Source: Haloarcula rara
Lineage (GTDB): Archaea > Halobacteriota > Halobacteria > Halobacteriales > Haloarculaceae
Assembly: GCF_029338235.1 (NCBI RefSeq)
Contig: NZ_CP119785.1
Coordinates: 1,426,001 to 1,490,000 of the forward strand
Reading direction: 5' to 3'
Length of the DNA: 64,000 bases
Part shown: piece by piece, positions 1-9,069 of the stretch
How the letters are laid out: every line of letters begins with the position of its first letter
Numbering within the stretch: the first letter of the stretch is position 1
Position numbers and translations under genes: made by a program
Notes under the pieces: generated by a model
Told to the model about the DNA's origin: nothing
The model's input: only the letters and a program-made list of their open reading frames with translations
Databases searched by the model: none

Positions 1-216
1 TGCCGGTCAACTCCTCGAAGGCGATGACCGTACAACCGTTCTCGGTGGCTTCTTCGATGATGCCGTTGGCAATCCGGTGGAGCATCATCTTGAACCGTCC
101 CGTCTCTTTTTTCCCAACAGACTGGATGTTCTCGTGAGCGTGACGGCTTCCGCATTGCTGGAGTGAGGCCCGCCGCTTTTCGTACTCCCGTCGCCAGTGG
201 TCGAACTCGTGCTCTC
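1..216 (-). pseudogene. tnpB: IS605/IS1341-type TnpB remnant (5' truncated, runs off window edge)
   Basis: Read on the minus strand, this stretch encodes a continuous TnpB-like segment that includes [20 protein letters not shown], then [15 protein letters not shown], and VIAFEELTG at the window edge. In IS200/IS605-family TnpB proteins this segment lies just before the second RuvC acidic residue, the E of FEELT. The N-terminal half that should lie to the right is missing: the frame dissolves into low-complexity sequence near position 216 and upp begins at 383. The copy therefore looks 5'-truncated and inactive. The part left of position 1 cannot be seen. Confidence 0.8.
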
Positions 217-352
217 TCCTCACGGGCCGCAGGCCCGTTCGGATGGTCAGCGGAACCTTCGGTTCCGCACGACTTGAGGCCGGAGGCTCCGCCTCGAAAC
301 TGCTGAACCGGGCACACCGCCGCCGCACGCTTTCGACTCCGTCCCCGTCAGC

Positions 353-360
353 GTTTACTC
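353..360 (+). promoter_or_regulatory. TATA box of upp
   Basis: The sequence GTTTACTC is centred 27 bases before the upp ATG. This is the spacing expected of an archaeal promoter that makes a leaderless or near-leaderless transcript. Confidence 0.45.
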
Positions 361-382
361 CCCACCCGCCGAGGACCACCGT

Positions 383-1060
383 ATGGCACTCGAACGGCGC
401 GGTGACGCCTCGCTGGTCACGCACGCGCTCGCGAAGGACGAGCTCTCACGGTTGCGCGAGAAGGACACCGAACAGGTCGAGTTCCGGAAGGGGCTCGTCC
501 GGCTGGGCCACCTCTGTGGCTACGAGATAATCGACGGCCGCATGGAGACCGAGTACGTCGAGATAGAGACGCCCCTGACCACGACGATGGGCGAGCGCGT
601 GACGGGGCTGGACGATGTGGTCATCGTCAACGTCCTCCGGGCCGCGACCCCCTTCGTCGAGGGGTTACTCAAGGCGTTCCCCCGGGCCCGCCAGGGCGTC
701 ATCTCGGCCAGTCGGGACGAGTCGGCCGGGATGAACGAGGACGGTCAGTTCCCCATCTCCGTCGACTACGTGAAACTGCCCGACATCGACCCCGACGACA
801 CCGTCATCGTCGCCGACCCGATGCTGGCGACGGGCTCGACCATGGCGGCGGTCCTCGAACACATCACCGACCAGGGGGCCGACCCCGAGAACCTCGTCGT
901 CCTCTCGGCGGTGGCGGCGCCGCCCGGCATCGTCCGTGTCTCGGAGGCGTTCCCCGACGTCGACCTGCTGACCGTCGCTATCGACGACGAACTCAACGAG
1001 GAGGGATTCATCGTTCCGGGGCTGGGCGACGCCGGAGACCGGGCGTTCCGGACGACGTGA
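383..1060 (+). CDS. upp: Uracil phosphoribosyltransferase
   Basis: This cytoplasmic salvage enzyme makes UMP from uracil and PRPP. The 225-residue length fits the family. The PRPP-binding loop [13 protein letters not shown] lies around residue 145, and the C-terminal segment [12 protein letters not shown] is the characteristic uracil-binding motif GxGDxGDR. The ATG at 383 is supported by a TATA-like element 27 bases upstream. The gene stands alone after a transposase remnant. Its last 14 codons and stop are duplicated immediately downstream (see the repeat at 1019-1126). Confidence 0.95.
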   Translation: MALERRGDASLVTHALAKDELSRLREKDTEQVEFRKGLVRLGHLCGYEIIDGRMETEYVEIETPLTTTMGERVTGLDDVVIVNVLRAATPFVEGLLKAFPRARQGVISASRDESAGMNEDGQFPISVDYVKLPDIDPDDTVIVADPMLATGSTMAAVLEHITDQGADPENLVVLSAVAAPPGIVRVSEAFPDVDLLTVAIDDELNEEGFIVPGLGDAGDRAFRTT

Positions 1061-1126
1061 GTTCGTCGGCCACACCAATCCCGGGCTGGGCGACGCCGGA
1101 GACCGGGCGTTCCGGACGACGTGAGT
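1019..1126. repeat. Direct duplication of the upp 3' end
   Basis: A 44-base sequence at 1019-1062, covering the last upp codons and its stop, recurs exactly at 1083-1126. The offset is 64 bases, with 20 bases of unrelated sequence between the copies. The second copy encodes nothing in frame with an intact gene. Confidence 0.9.
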
Positions 1127-1209
1127 CGAAACGGCTTTTAGGTGGGTCCGACTATGACGGATATCTCGGGGGGCGACGGAATCGTCAACCCCCTCTTTTC
1201 CGCTGGAAA

Positions 1210-1233
1210 CCACTAGACAGCAGTGGTATTTTT
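1210..1233 (+). terminator. Possible upp terminator
   Basis: A small hairpin (CCACT/AGTGG stem at 1210-1214 and 1222-1226) is followed directly by the T-rich run TATTTTT. It lies between the upp 3' duplication and the convergent YigZ-family gene. Nothing else coding was recognised in 1061-1276. Confidence 0.4.
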
Positions 1234-1276
1234 CTCCACCTGAAATAAATCTGGGCGCTGGCGCTGCTAGCCCCAG

Positions 1277-1882
1277 TCAGCGGTCGGTCTCGATGTCGGC
1301 CCGGCCGCTGGTCGCGCTGCGGACGCGGTCCCGCAACTCGCTGCCCTCGGCCGTCGGCACCCGGACGGCGAAGGTCACGTCGGTCTCGTACGCCGCTTCG
1401 AACTCCACGTCGGCGGACTCGAGCAGGCTCCGCACGCTACCCGAGTCGTCGTATTCGACGGTGACGACGAAGCGCTCGTGGGGGACCGACTCGACGACGC
1501 CGGCGGCGTCGACCCCCTCCTTGACCGCCCGCGAATAGGAGCGGGCCAGCCCGCCGACACCGAGGTTCGTCCCGCCATAGTATCTGGTGACGACGGCGAC
1601 GACGTTCTCGATGTCCCGTTGCTGGAGGACGTTCAGCGCCGGCTTGCCCGCGCTCCCGCTGGGTTCGGCATCGTCGCTCGAATACTCACGGAACGGCGAG
1701 GCCCGGACCCGGTAGGCCGGCACGTTGTGGGTCGCGTCGGCGTACTGCCCGCGAATCTCCTCGACGAACGCCTCGGCCGCGTCGACGGTCTCGACGGGCG
1801 CGACGTGGCCGATGAACTCCGAGCCCTGTACCTCGAAGCTGGCGGCGGCCCGCTCGGCGACGGTCCGATAGCTGTCTGCCAC
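1277..1882 (-). CDS. YigZ/IMPACT family protein (UPF0029)
   Basis: The 201-residue product begins VADSYRTVAERA from a GTG at 1882. It carries the YigZ/IMPACT signature: KGSEFIGH-like QGSEFIGHV near residue 20, THNVPAYRV, then DDAEPSGSAGKPAL and VTRYYGGTNLGVGGLARSY. The C-terminal third resembles the ferredoxin-like second domain of YigZ. The family is linked to translation or ribosome-associated regulation, but its biochemical role is not settled. The GTG was preferred over longer readings because upstream sequence in this frame overlaps the ferredoxin gene out of frame. It is probably cotranscribed with the upstream ferredoxin and ACT genes. Confidence 0.85.
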   Translation of the reverse strand: MADSYRTVAERAAASFEVQGSEFIGHVAPVETVDAAEAFVEEIRGQYADATHNVPAYRVRASPFREYSSDDAEPSGSAGKPALNVLQQRDIENVVAVVTRYYGGTNLGVGGLARSYSRAVKEGVDAAGVVESVPHERFVVTVEYDDSGSVRSLLESADVEFEAAYETDVTFAVRVPTAEGSELRDRVRSATSGRADIETDR

Positions 1883-1914
1883 GCCCGGCGGTAGTCGCGC
1901 CCGCCGAATAGCCC

Positions 1915-2276
1915 TTACCGTTGCTCGTCCCGGGTCGGCCCCGCGCCGCCACCGGTCTCCCGACTGCCCCACACCCGCTTGTCGAGCAACTGTACGCGCA
2001 CCCCCTCGCGAACCCGGAGCTGGCAGGACAGGCGGGGATAGCCAAAGCGGTCGGCGAGGTCGTCGTGCCAGTGGTCGGGCTCGGGGGCTCGGCCAGCCGG
2101 ACCCCACAGGTCGCACAGAGCCCGTTGCCGCCGCAGTTGAGCCGCCGCGCGTAGCGGCCGTGCGGGGACAGGTCGGCATCCAGCAGGACGTCGCGGAGAA
2201 TCGACCCCTCGGGCGCGGTCAGTTCCCGGGTCTCGCCGTCGGGTGTTTCGACGGTGATGGTGACAGGGCGGGACAT
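1915..2276 (-). pseudogene. 2Fe-2S ferredoxin-like protein, frameshifted
   Basis: The N-terminal frame from ATG 2276 gives a plant-type [2Fe-2S] ferredoxin fold with LNCGGNGLCATCGVRLAEPP, supplying three cluster cysteines. After a run of five G (2083-2087, plus strand) the matching continuation is in another frame: EPDHWHDDLADRFGYPRL, then SCQLRV with the fourth cysteine and a stop at 1915-1917. One extra base in that run would restore a 120-residue protein. Either the gene is freshly broken or the assembly lost a base in a homopolymer. The ATG abuts the stop of the upstream ACT gene, so the two form an operon. Confidence 0.8.
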
Positions 2277-2780
2277 TTAGGCCAGCTCGATAGTCCGGAC
2301 GAAGGCCATCTCCCGCAGCTCGTTGATGAGCTCGCCGGGAAGCGATTCGTCGGTGATGACGTACAGTCTGGGGTCGTCGGTGAACTCCGGGTCCTCGGAG
2401 AGGACCTGCCGGATGGAGATGTCCCGCTCGGCGATGGCCCCCGTCACCCGCGAGACGATGCCGGACTCGTCGGCCGCCCGCACGGAGATGGTGATGGCGG
2501 TCAAATCGAGCACCGGGGCGAGGTCCAGCAAACTGGGAACGGCAGAGATATTCCGAAAGATGCGCCGCAGCTCGTCGTCGGCGAGGATGGCGTCGGTCGT
2601 GGCGTTGACGACCCGGCGGTCGACGCCGACCTCACGAGCGATGCCGGTGTTGGGTATCTCGATGCCGCCCGAGACCACCCGCCCCTCCTCGTTGACCGAG
2701 AACCCCCGTTCGAGCAGCAGGCGGATGACAGCCTGCTGGCCCGGGGAGTCCTCGAACTTCTCCATAATCTCGTCGAACAT
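2277..2780 (-). CDS. ACT-domain amino-acid-binding regulator
   Basis: This is a 167-residue protein. An N-terminal winged-helix-like part (about 1-75; QAVIRLLLERGFSVN and IAREVGVDRRVVNATTDAI) is followed by an ACT domain (about 90-165; ITISVRAADESGIVSRVTGAI). The arrangement matches the archaeal group of ACT-containing regulators of amino-acid metabolism (COG2061-like). The ligand is unknown. The ATG at 2780 starts exactly at the conserved MFDEIMEKFED. The stop is adjacent to the ATG of the ferredoxin gene. Confidence 0.8.
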   Translation of the reverse strand: MFDEIMEKFEDSPGQQAVIRLLLERGFSVNEEGRVVSGGIEIPNTGIAREVGVDRRVVNATTDAILADDELRRIFRNISAVPSLLDLAPVLDLTAITISVRAADESGIVSRVTGAIAERDISIRQVLSEDPEFTDDPRLYVITDESLPGELINELREMAFVRTIELA

Positions 2781-2820
2781 GGGAGACCAATCGTGAGCAG
2801 TGCGTTTCGCTCTTGGGGTC

Positions 2821-3723
2821 CTAGAACTCGAAGGTGTCAGACGAGACAGTAAACACGATCCGCTTGCCCTGCTGTTCGAGACTCTCCAGAGTCTGGTCGG
2901 CGTCGGGTGCGTCCGCCCGTATCTCGTCCTCGTTGTTTTCGAATACCTCCGCAGCTCTGCTCTCGGAGTCAAACATCAGGTGGGCCGTGATGGTGGCGCC
3001 GCCGCCGCTGGCCGCGTTGATAGCGATCCCGCTTGGGGAGACGCTGACCGACAGCGAGTCGACGAACGAACCGGTCTGGACACCGGAGAGCGTCCCAAAG
3101 CTGACCACCGAGAGCAGCGTCTCCCAGCCCGTCCCGGCTGCATCGATAGACTGGGTGTCCCCGAATCGCGTGTCCAGCACCGTCTGGTAGTTGCTCGTGA
3201 CGATAGCGTCCGGTCCCCAGGCGACTCCATCGTAGACGGTGTACCCCTGATACGACTCGGTGTCCGACTCCGAGACCCCGAGGTTCGAACGAATCTCGTC
3301 CTGGTCGAACGTCCCCGTCAGAAAGACGAGCCCGGAATCGTCCGACCGTTCCGTCCCGCCAAGATAGTCGATGTCCGACTGTTCGATACCGAACGTGTCG
3401 GCGATGTTTTGTATCTCGTAACGCTCGTACTCCGCCTGCGGGAACTCCGCTCGCGCCCCCTGTACGTCGAGCGCAAATGTCTCCGCAGTACCCGAGACGA
3501 CCGGGTCGGACGGAATCCACCGGGCCCAGGCAGACGTCTCGGTCTGTTCGCTCGTCTCGGTCTGTTCGCTCGTCTCGGTCTGTTCGCTCGTCTCGGTTCC
3601 CGTCGACTGGTCGGTGGGGGCCCCTGTCTCCGACTCACTCAGGCGGAGACAACCAGCCATCGCACCGACACCGGCGCCCCCGAGCCCGGTGAGTAGTGCC
3701 CGCCGCGACTGTTGCTGTGTCAT
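2821..3723 (-). CDS. Tat-secreted lipoprotein of unknown function
   Basis: The 300-residue protein starts with a twin-arginine signal and lipobox (SRRALLTGLGGAGVGAMAGC), so it is probably exported folded and lipid-anchored at Cys24. Next comes a low-complexity Thr/Glu/Ser linker containing three near-perfect TETSEQ repeats (18-base units near 3534-3594). The remainder, about residues 65-300, is a mixed alpha/beta domain. It has no motif I recognise, though haloarchaea carry many lipoproteins of this build. It stands alone with an AT-rich upstream region (TATAAATTTTC near 3747). The function is unknown. Confidence 0.8.
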   Translation of the reverse strand: MTQQQSRRALLTGLGGAGVGAMAGCLRLSESETGAPTDQSTGTETSEQTETSEQTETSEQTETSAWARWIPSDPVVSGTAETFALDVQGARAEFPQAEYERYEIQNIADTFGIEQSDIDYLGGTERSDDSGLVFLTGTFDQDEIRSNLGVSESDTESYQGYTVYDGVAWGPDAIVTSNYQTVLDTRFGDTQSIDAAGTGWETLLSVVSFGTLSGVQTGSFVDSLSVSVSPSGIAINAASGGGATITAHLMFDSESRAAEVFENNEDEIRADAPDADQTLESLEQQGKRIVFTVSSDTFEF

Positions 3724-4043
3724 GGTTTGGTCTGCTTTCCAATCAGTATAAATTTTCTTTATTCAGGGTAGAATTATCGCGTTGCAGCGCCAGTCACCCG
3801 AACATAGCGGGACGCCCCGGTTCGGGACCGGACTGGAAGTCGAACGTGTCCTGTTCGGTGGCGACGACGAGCCCGCGTCCCCGCTGTTCGATACGACGGA
3901 CAGCTCCCGAACTGCTCGGTGAGCGCCGGTCGGTGTCGTAGACAGTGCCGGCATGGACCTCGGAGACGAAGAGACACTGCGCCAGAAGTACTCGGTGCCG
4001 CGTCGAACACACGTCTCGTCCGTCGACATCACCGTGAGACAGC
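3724..4043. other. Intergenic region with only weak coding signal
   Basis: The first 50 bases are AT-rich and probably hold the lipoprotein promoter. The minus strand from 4012 to 3794 is open for 72 codons with moderately haloarchaeal codon use, ending VVATEQDTFDFQSG. It has no recognisable family and no good promoter. It may be a small unknown gene or the relic of one. I do not call it. Confidence 0.3.
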
Positions 4044-4631
4044 CTACAGCTCGCCTTTCGTGCTGGCCACGTCGCTGCGCCGTTCGTCGATGCGGGTCGC
4101 GTCGTCTAAGGCCCGCGCCAGTCCCTTAAACAGCGCCTCTATCTCGTGGTGGGCGTTCTCGCCGGAGACGCCACAGTGCAGCGTCAGCCCGGCGTTCATG
4201 GCGAGCGAGCGCCCGAAGTGTTTCGCCATGTGGCTGGTCATCCCGCCGACCTCGGCCTGGGAAAACTCGCCCTCGAAGCCGTAGTACGGGCGCCCGGAGA
4301 TATCCACGACGACGCTGGCGACGGCCTCGTCCAAGGGCACCTTGCGGTCGGCGAAGCGGACGATACCGCGCTTCTCTCCCAGGGCGTCGGTGAACGCCTC
4401 CCCGAGCGTGATTGCCACGTCCTCGACAGTGTGGTGGTCGTCGATTTCGAGGTCGCCATCGCACTGGACCGTGAGGTCGAACAGGCCGTGGGTCGCAAAG
4501 GAATCGAGCATGTGGTCGAAAAATCCGATGCCCGTATCGATAGTCGAGTCGCCGTCGCCGTCGATGTCCAGCGTCACCTCGATGTCCGTCTCGGCCGTTT
4601 CCCGGGTGACGGCCGCCGTGCGGTCGGTCAT
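4044..4631 (-). CDS. hisB: Imidazoleglycerol-phosphate dehydratase
   Basis: This enzyme catalyses the sixth step of histidine synthesis, dehydrating imidazole glycerol phosphate. The 195-residue length matches the monofunctional enzyme. Metal-binding motifs are present: [11 protein letters not shown] near residue 40, [14 protein letters not shown] near 65, the family [11 protein letters not shown] segment near 115, and [18 protein letters not shown] near 155. No other his genes are in the window. That is usual for haloarchaea, where his genes are scattered. Confidence 0.96.
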   Translation of the reverse strand: MTDRTAAVTRETAETDIEVTLDIDGDGDSTIDTGIGFFDHMLDSFATHGLFDLTVQCDGDLEIDDHHTVEDVAITLGEAFTDALGEKRGIVRFADRKVPLDEAVASVVVDISGRPYYGFEGEFSQAEVGGMTSHMAKHFGRSLAMNAGLTLHCGVSGENAHHEIEALFKGLARALDDATRIDERRSDVASTKGEL

Positions 4632-4705
4632 ACCCCAACGCTCGCGGGCCGGCTATTTGGGGGTTTTGTCCGTTCGGGACCAGAGCCGACAACAGGAGCG
4701 GTCCA

Positions 4706-5134
4706 CTACTCGAACGGGTCGTCAGCAGTCGTGAGACGAGTGATATCGTCGACGCCATCGAAGCCGTCGTCGAAACTGTAGAGATACTCGATATCGAGTC
4801 GCTGCATCGCAGCGACGATGACAGCGTCAGTTAGCGAGAGCGACTCGTGACGGCGAAACAGCGAGCGACCGGCATCGAAATCCGATTTCGGTGTGTGAGT
4901 GAGGACGAAGCCACTGCTTTCGATGAGGGCATCGAGCGTCTCTGTCGCAGTCTCATGTCCGGCCCTGGCCTGGAGATAGTTTACGACTTCTTCGAGGACA
5001 TCACTCAGGATAACCCCCGTCGGGAGTGTCCCCGTATCTACGCCTCGAGAAATAGCAGCGCCCCGCTCGTGATGCTGGTCCCGCGAGAGGCGGGCAGCGA
5101 TGAGCACGTTCGCATCAACGACCACCCGCTCCAT
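4706..5134 (-). CDS. PIN-domain ribonuclease toxin (VapC family)
   Basis: The 142-residue PIN domain begins MERVVVDANVLIAARL, where the D of DANV is the first metal ligand. It also contains SDVLEEVVNYL and the C-terminal acidic pair in LSLTDAVIVAAM and YSFDDGFDGV. VapC toxins cleave RNA when freed from their antitoxin. The ATG at 5134 overlaps the TGA of the upstream AbrB gene (TGATG), implying translational coupling. Longer readings of the frame upstream are arginine-rich shadow sequence and were discarded. Confidence 0.85.
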   Translation of the reverse strand: MERVVVDANVLIAARLSRDQHHERGAAISRGVDTGTLPTGVILSDVLEEVVNYLQARAGHETATETLDALIESSGFVLTHTPKSDFDAGRSLFRRHESLSLTDAVIVAAMQRLDIEYLYSFDDGFDGVDDITRLTTADDPFE

Positions 5135-5382
5135 CAGTAGTCTCCGGCAATGAAGTCGTGGTCTGACGCCGCGTCGGTCGGTTCCTCGGTGTCGACGGGC
5201 TCTAGCTCGGAAAACGCACCGTACTGCTGTTTGACGACCTGTACGGACAGCGTCCCGTCCTCGTCGACGTGCCATCGGATCTTGTCGCCCGCTTCGAGAC
5301 CGGCCTCCCGTCGAACTGCCGCCGGGACAGTGACCGAGTAGCTATCGTTCACCGTCGTTTCATCCTCCACCTCGTGGGACAT
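5134..5382 (-). CDS. AbrB/SpoVT-type antitoxin
   Basis: This 82-residue protein has a swapped-hairpin AbrB DNA-binding domain (about residues 8-50): SYSVTVPAAVRREAGLEAGD then IRWHVDEDGTLSVQVV. The acidic C-terminal tail (EPVDTEEPTDAASDHDFIAG) is typical of the toxin-wrapping part of VapB-like antitoxins. The ATG at 5382 was chosen because it opens MSHEVEDE just before the domain. A farther upstream ATG would overlap the likely promoter. It is coupled to the PIN toxin and probably represses their joint promoter. Confidence 0.82.
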   Translation of the reverse strand: MSHEVEDETTVNDSYSVTVPAAVRREAGLEAGDKIRWHVDEDGTLSVQVVKQQYGAFSELEPVDTEEPTDAASDHDFIAGDY

Positions 5383-5444
5383 ATGCGTGACTCCGGGTTC
5401 CCGAAACAAATAATTTGACCCCTAATTTGGACGACTGCGTCGCG

Positions 5445-8162
5445 TCAGGAGATGTGAATCGCTGGCTTGTTCGGCTTCGCCTTCTCGGCCATGTCGTCGT
5501 CCTCGGTCGCACGCCGCACGGTCACCTCGGCGTCGAACTCGTCCTCGAAGAGCCAGACGGCCTGCTGGAGCACCTCTAGCTCTTGCTCGCCGTCGACGAT
5601 GGGCTCAAGTCCGGCCGAGCGGTCGGCCAGGTCCGCGGCGTAGTCGGCGGCGGCGTCGCCGTGGGCCTGCATCGCCTCGTCGCTCATGATCTCGCCGACG
5701 ATGGCGTCCTCTGGGTCGGCCCGCTGGGCGATACGGTAGGCCTCGTACTTCCACTCGGCGGCGACGACGAGCTCGATATGGTCGGGGTCTTCGATGTCGA
5801 CGACGTCGGTGATGTCCCGGACGTCGGCAAGCGTCGTCCGGACCAGCTGGCGCTCGATGCGGTGGTCCGAGACGTCACGCAAGGGTTCGGGCCAGTCGGC
5901 CTCGGCGACCAGTCCGCCTTCCTCCAGCAGGTGCCACAGCTCCTCGGCCAGGTAGGGGGCGATGGGCGCGAGCAGTTGCGTCAGCACCCGCAGGCCGCGG
6001 CTGTAGGCGAACAGGTAGGGCGGCTCGTAGCTCGCGTACCGGCGCAGCAGGCGGGCAAAGCGCTGGAGCTCGCCGACGACCCGATGGAAGCGAAAGCGGT
6101 CGTACTCCTCGGTGACGGCCGCGATGGTGCGGTCTATCTCGCGTTCGAGATAGGCGTCGTGGGGCGCACTCTCCGTGCGGACCGGCCCGGCCGCCTGCGA
6201 GCGGCGGCGTCGGTCCCGCTGGTCGGCGAAGTCGGCGACCAGGTCGTAGCAGTCCTGCTGGAAGTCATAGGCCGTCGAGACGTCCTTGACCGTCCACTCG
6301 AAGTCCTGGGCGGGGTGGGCCGCCGAGAGGACGAACAGGCGCGTGGTCTCGGCGCCGTACTCGTGGGGGGCAACAGCGTTGCCCGCCGATTTGGACATCT
6401 TCTTGCCGCTGTGTAACACCGTCCCCTGGTTGATGAGCCGCTCGACGGGTTCGCGCCGGGAAAGCAGCCCCAGGTCCGCGAGCGCCCGCGTGAAAAAGCG
6501 GATGTAGAGCAGATGCAAGACGGCGTGTTCCTCGCCGCCGACGTAGACGTCGACGGGGAGCCACTCGTCGGCGGTCTCCTGGTCGAAGGGGGCGTCCTCG
6601 AAGTGGGGACTGAGGAACCGCAGGAAGTACCACGAGGAGTCGACGAACGTATCCATCGTGTCGGTCTCGCGGGTGGCGTCGGCCCCACAGTCCGGGCAGG
6701 TCGTCTGTTTCCACTCCTCGGCCGCATCGAGGGGGTTCCCCGTCGTCTGGACGTACTCGGGCAGTTCGACCGGCAGGTCCTCGTCGGGGACGGGGACCGC
6801 CCCACACTGGGGGCAGTGGACGATGGGGATGGGCGTCCCCCAGTAGCGCTGTCGGGAGATGAGCCAGTCCCGCAGCCGGTAGGTCGTCGCTTCCTCGACC
6901 CCGTCGTGGTCGAGCAGGCGCTCGCGGGCGGCCGTACTCGCGAGCCCGTCGTACTCGCCGCTTTCGGTCAGCATCCCGTCCGCGGTGTAGGGCTCGTCGG
7001 GCAGGTCGGTCCCGCTGCCGTCGACGGGTTCGACGACCTGCTCGACGGGGAGGTCGTGCTCGTCGGCGAAGGCGTGGTCACGGTCGTTGTGGGCGGGCAC
7101 GCCCATCACCGCGCCGGTGCCAACGTCGTCTAGCACGTAGGCGGCGACGTAGACGGGAATCGACTCACCGGTGAAGGGGTGGGTCGCGGTCAGGTCGGTC
7201 TCGACGCCGGAGAGGCCGGCGTCGTCGGTGCGTGCGACTTCCTCGAGATAGGCCGCCACGTCCGGGTCGTCGTCGGCCAGTTCGTCCACGAGGTCATGTC
7301 CCGGCGCCAGCGCGAGATAGGTCGCGCCGTAGACGGTGTCCAGCCGGGTCGTAAAGGCCGACACGTCGCCGTACTCGCCCACGTCGAACGTGACGCTGGC
7401 ACCCTCCTGGCGGCCAATCCAGTTGCGCTGGCTGTCCCTGACGCCCTCGGGCCACCCGTCGAGGTCGTCCAGCCCGTCGTAGAGCTCGTCGGCGTAGTCG
7501 GTGATGGTGAAGAACCACTGGTCGAGGTCCCGCTGTTCGACGGGCGTGCCACAGCGCCAGCAGACGCCGCCGGCCGCGTGGCCGTGCGTGGCCCCCTCGT
7601 AGTCGACGGCTTCGCCGTCTCCCCGTTTCGTCTCCGCCGCAACGCTGGTCTCGACCTGCGCGTCCGCGAGGACGGTCTCACAATCCGGACACCAGTTGAC
7701 CGTCGCCGAGTCGTACTCGACGAGGCCCTCGTCGAGAAACCGGGTGAACAGCCACTGGTTCCACTGGTAGTACTCGGGGTCGCAGGTCGTTATCTCGCGG
7801 GACCAGTCGTAGCCAAAGCCCATCTCCGCCAGGTCGTCGCGCATCCGCTCGATACAGGCGCGGGTCCACGATTCGGGGTCCGTGTCGCGCTCGTAGGCGG
7901 CGTTCTCGGCGGGCAGGCCGAAGGCGTCCCACCCCATCGGATGGAGCACGTCGTCGCCCGCCATCCGACGGTAGCGGGCGTGGGCGTCGGTGATGGCGTA
8001 GTTCCGGATGTGGCCCATATGCAACGAGCCGGAGGTGTAGGGGAACATCCCCAGGACGTACGTCGGACTCGTGACCTCGTCGGGCGTCTCGTAGACCTCC
8101 TCCCGGTCCCAGACGTGCTGCCAGTACTCCTTGACCCGTGCGTGGTCGTAGCGGCGCGACAT
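5445..8162 (-). CDS. leuS: Leucyl-tRNA synthetase
   Basis: This class I synthetase charges tRNA-Leu. The 905-residue product has the HIGH box as HMGH near residue 50 ([11 protein letters not shown]) and the KMSKS loop near residue 588 ([11 protein letters not shown]). It also has two CxxC zinc knuckles ([10 protein letters not shown] and VCWRCGTPV) and an editing domain ([18 protein letters not shown]). The arrangement, with the editing domain inserted late and compact size, resembles the bacterial-type LeuRS used by haloarchaea rather than the longer archaeal/eukaryotic form. An acidic insertion ([15 protein letters not shown]) sits in the zinc region. It is transcribed divergently from the LUD gene. 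Confidence 0.97.
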   Translation of the reverse strand: MSRRYDHARVKEYWQHVWDREEVYETPDEVTSPTYVLGMFPYTSGSLHMGHIRNYAITDAHARYRRMAGDDVLHPMGWDAFGLPAENAAYERDTDPESWTRACIERMRDDLAEMGFGYDWSREITTCDPEYYQWNQWLFTRFLDEGLVEYDSATVNWCPDCETVLADAQVETSVAAETKRGDGEAVDYEGATHGHAAGGVCWRCGTPVEQRDLDQWFFTITDYADELYDGLDDLDGWPEGVRDSQRNWIGRQEGASVTFDVGEYGDVSAFTTRLDTVYGATYLALAPGHDLVDELADDDPDVAAYLEEVARTDDAGLSGVETDLTATHPFTGESIPVYVAAYVLDDVGTGAVMGVPAHNDRDHAFADEHDLPVEQVVEPVDGSGTDLPDEPYTADGMLTESGEYDGLASTAARERLLDHDGVEEATTYRLRDWLISRQRYWGTPIPIVHCPQCGAVPVPDEDLPVELPEYVQTTGNPLDAAEEWKQTTCPDCGADATRETDTMDTFVDSSWYFLRFLSPHFEDAPFDQETADEWLPVDVYVGGEEHAVLHLLYIRFFTRALADLGLLSRREPVERLINQGTVLHSGKKMSKSAGNAVAPHEYGAETTRLFVLSAAHPAQDFEWTVKDVSTAYDFQQDCYDLVADFADQRDRRRRSQAAGPVRTESAPHDAYLEREIDRTIAAVTEEYDRFRFHRVVGELQRFARLLRRYASYEPPYLFAYSRGLRVLTQLLAPIAPYLAEELWHLLEEGGLVAEADWPEPLRDVSDHRIERQLVRTTLADVRDITDVVDIEDPDHIELVVAAEWKYEAYRIAQRADPEDAIVGEIMSDEAMQAHGDAAADYAADLADRSAGLEPIVDGEQELEVLQQAVWLFEDEFDAEVTVRRATEDDDMAEKAKPNKPAIHIS

Positions 8163-8309
8163 TCGATAGTGAGAGTGGGTCGCCGTGACACATGAGTGTT
8201 CGGCCCATGACGGTCGCCGACCCGCCCCTGGGATGGTGGTGACCCCGGTGTTACCCGGTGACGGCGGTGTCCGCGAGCGCTTTTCCCCGGCGGCCGCGAC
8301 CCACTCCCT

Positions 8310-8963
8310 ATGGCGAACAAGGACGGCTACGCCGAGACAGTCGACTACGACGAATCACTGGACACCCATCCCACCGACGACGAACTCGACGCCGCCGTCG
8401 AGAACCTCGAAGCGAGCGGCTTCGACGTGGTCGTCGTCGACGACGCGACCGCTGCGCTGGACGAACTTACGGGGCAGATTCCCGCCGGCGCCGGCGTGAT
8501 GGACGGCCACTCCACGACCCTCGAAGAGATCGGCTTCATGGACCACCTGATGGAGGGCGACCACGAGTGGGAGAACCGCCACGGGGAGGTGTACGGCATC
8601 GACGACGACGCCGAGCGCCTGCGCGCCCGCCGGGAGGCCCAGGCCAGCGACTACTTCGTCGGCAGCGTCAACGCCATCGCCGCCACCGGCGAACTCGTCG
8701 CCGCCGACGCCTCCGGTAGCCGCGTCGGGGCCTACCCCTTCGCCGCCGCGAACCTCCTGCTCGTCGCCGGCACCAACAAGATAGTCGAGGACTTAGACGC
8801 CGCGCTGGACCGCCTTGAGGACGTGGCCTACCCACTGGAGAACGCCCGTGCACAGGAGGCCTACGGCCAGGGGAGCATGATCGGCAAGCAGCTTATCTAC
8901 CGCCAGGAGGCCGAAGAGGGGCGCACGACGCTGGTGCTCGTCCGCGAATCGCTGGGGTACTGA
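8310..8963 (+). CDS. LUD domain protein (LutC/YkgG family)
   Basis: This 217-residue LUD-domain protein is related to LutC, a component of lactate-utilisation complexes. It contains [32 protein letters not shown] and the core [18 protein letters not shown], then [18 protein letters not shown] lone LUD protein without the iron-sulfur LutB partner is common in haloarchaea, and its substrate is unknown. The shared 147-base gap with leuS presumably carries both promoters. A TTTTCC element lies about 28 bases before this ATG. Confidence 0.85.
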   Translation: MANKDGYAETVDYDESLDTHPTDDELDAAVENLEASGFDVVVVDDATAALDELTGQIPAGAGVMDGHSTTLEEIGFMDHLMEGDHEWENRHGEVYGIDDDAERLRARREAQASDYFVGSVNAIAATGELVAADASGSRVGAYPFAAANLLLVAGTNKIVEDLDAALDRLEDVAYPLENARAQEAYGQGSMIGKQLIYRQEAEEGRTTLVLVRESLGY

Positions 8964-9003
8964 ACCGGCAACCAGCGCTGTATCGCGCGGCCCGTCGCGA
9001 ACG

Positions 9004-9063
9004 CTTATCCACGCAGCGTGTCAACCTCGGGTAATGACAGCGCCAGCACGCTGGGAGGCCTGA
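9004..9063 (+). promoter_or_regulatory. Leader with TATA box and 9-codon upstream ORF before the phosphate permease
   Basis: CTTATCC (9004-9010) is centred 27 bases before an ATG at 9034. That ATG opens a nine-codon ORF (MTAPARWEA) ending in TGA at 9061-9063. The uORF is in frame with the permease GTG at 9070 and contains the GGAGG (9054-9058) that could serve as its ribosome-binding site. Confidence 0.45.
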
Positions 9064-9069
9064 TACCCA

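Noticed and set aside
1154..1216. A 20-codon frame (MTDISGGDGIVNPLFSAGNH) following a CTTTTAGG element after upp
   Set aside because: The TATA-like element is centred only 16 bases before the ATG, so transcription would start inside the frame. There is no Shine-Dalgarno sequence and no recognised homologue.
3794..4012. 72-codon minus-strand frame between the lipoprotein gene and hisB
   Set aside because: No promoter, family or strong composition signal. Competing frames on both strands are similarly open in this GC-rich DNA.
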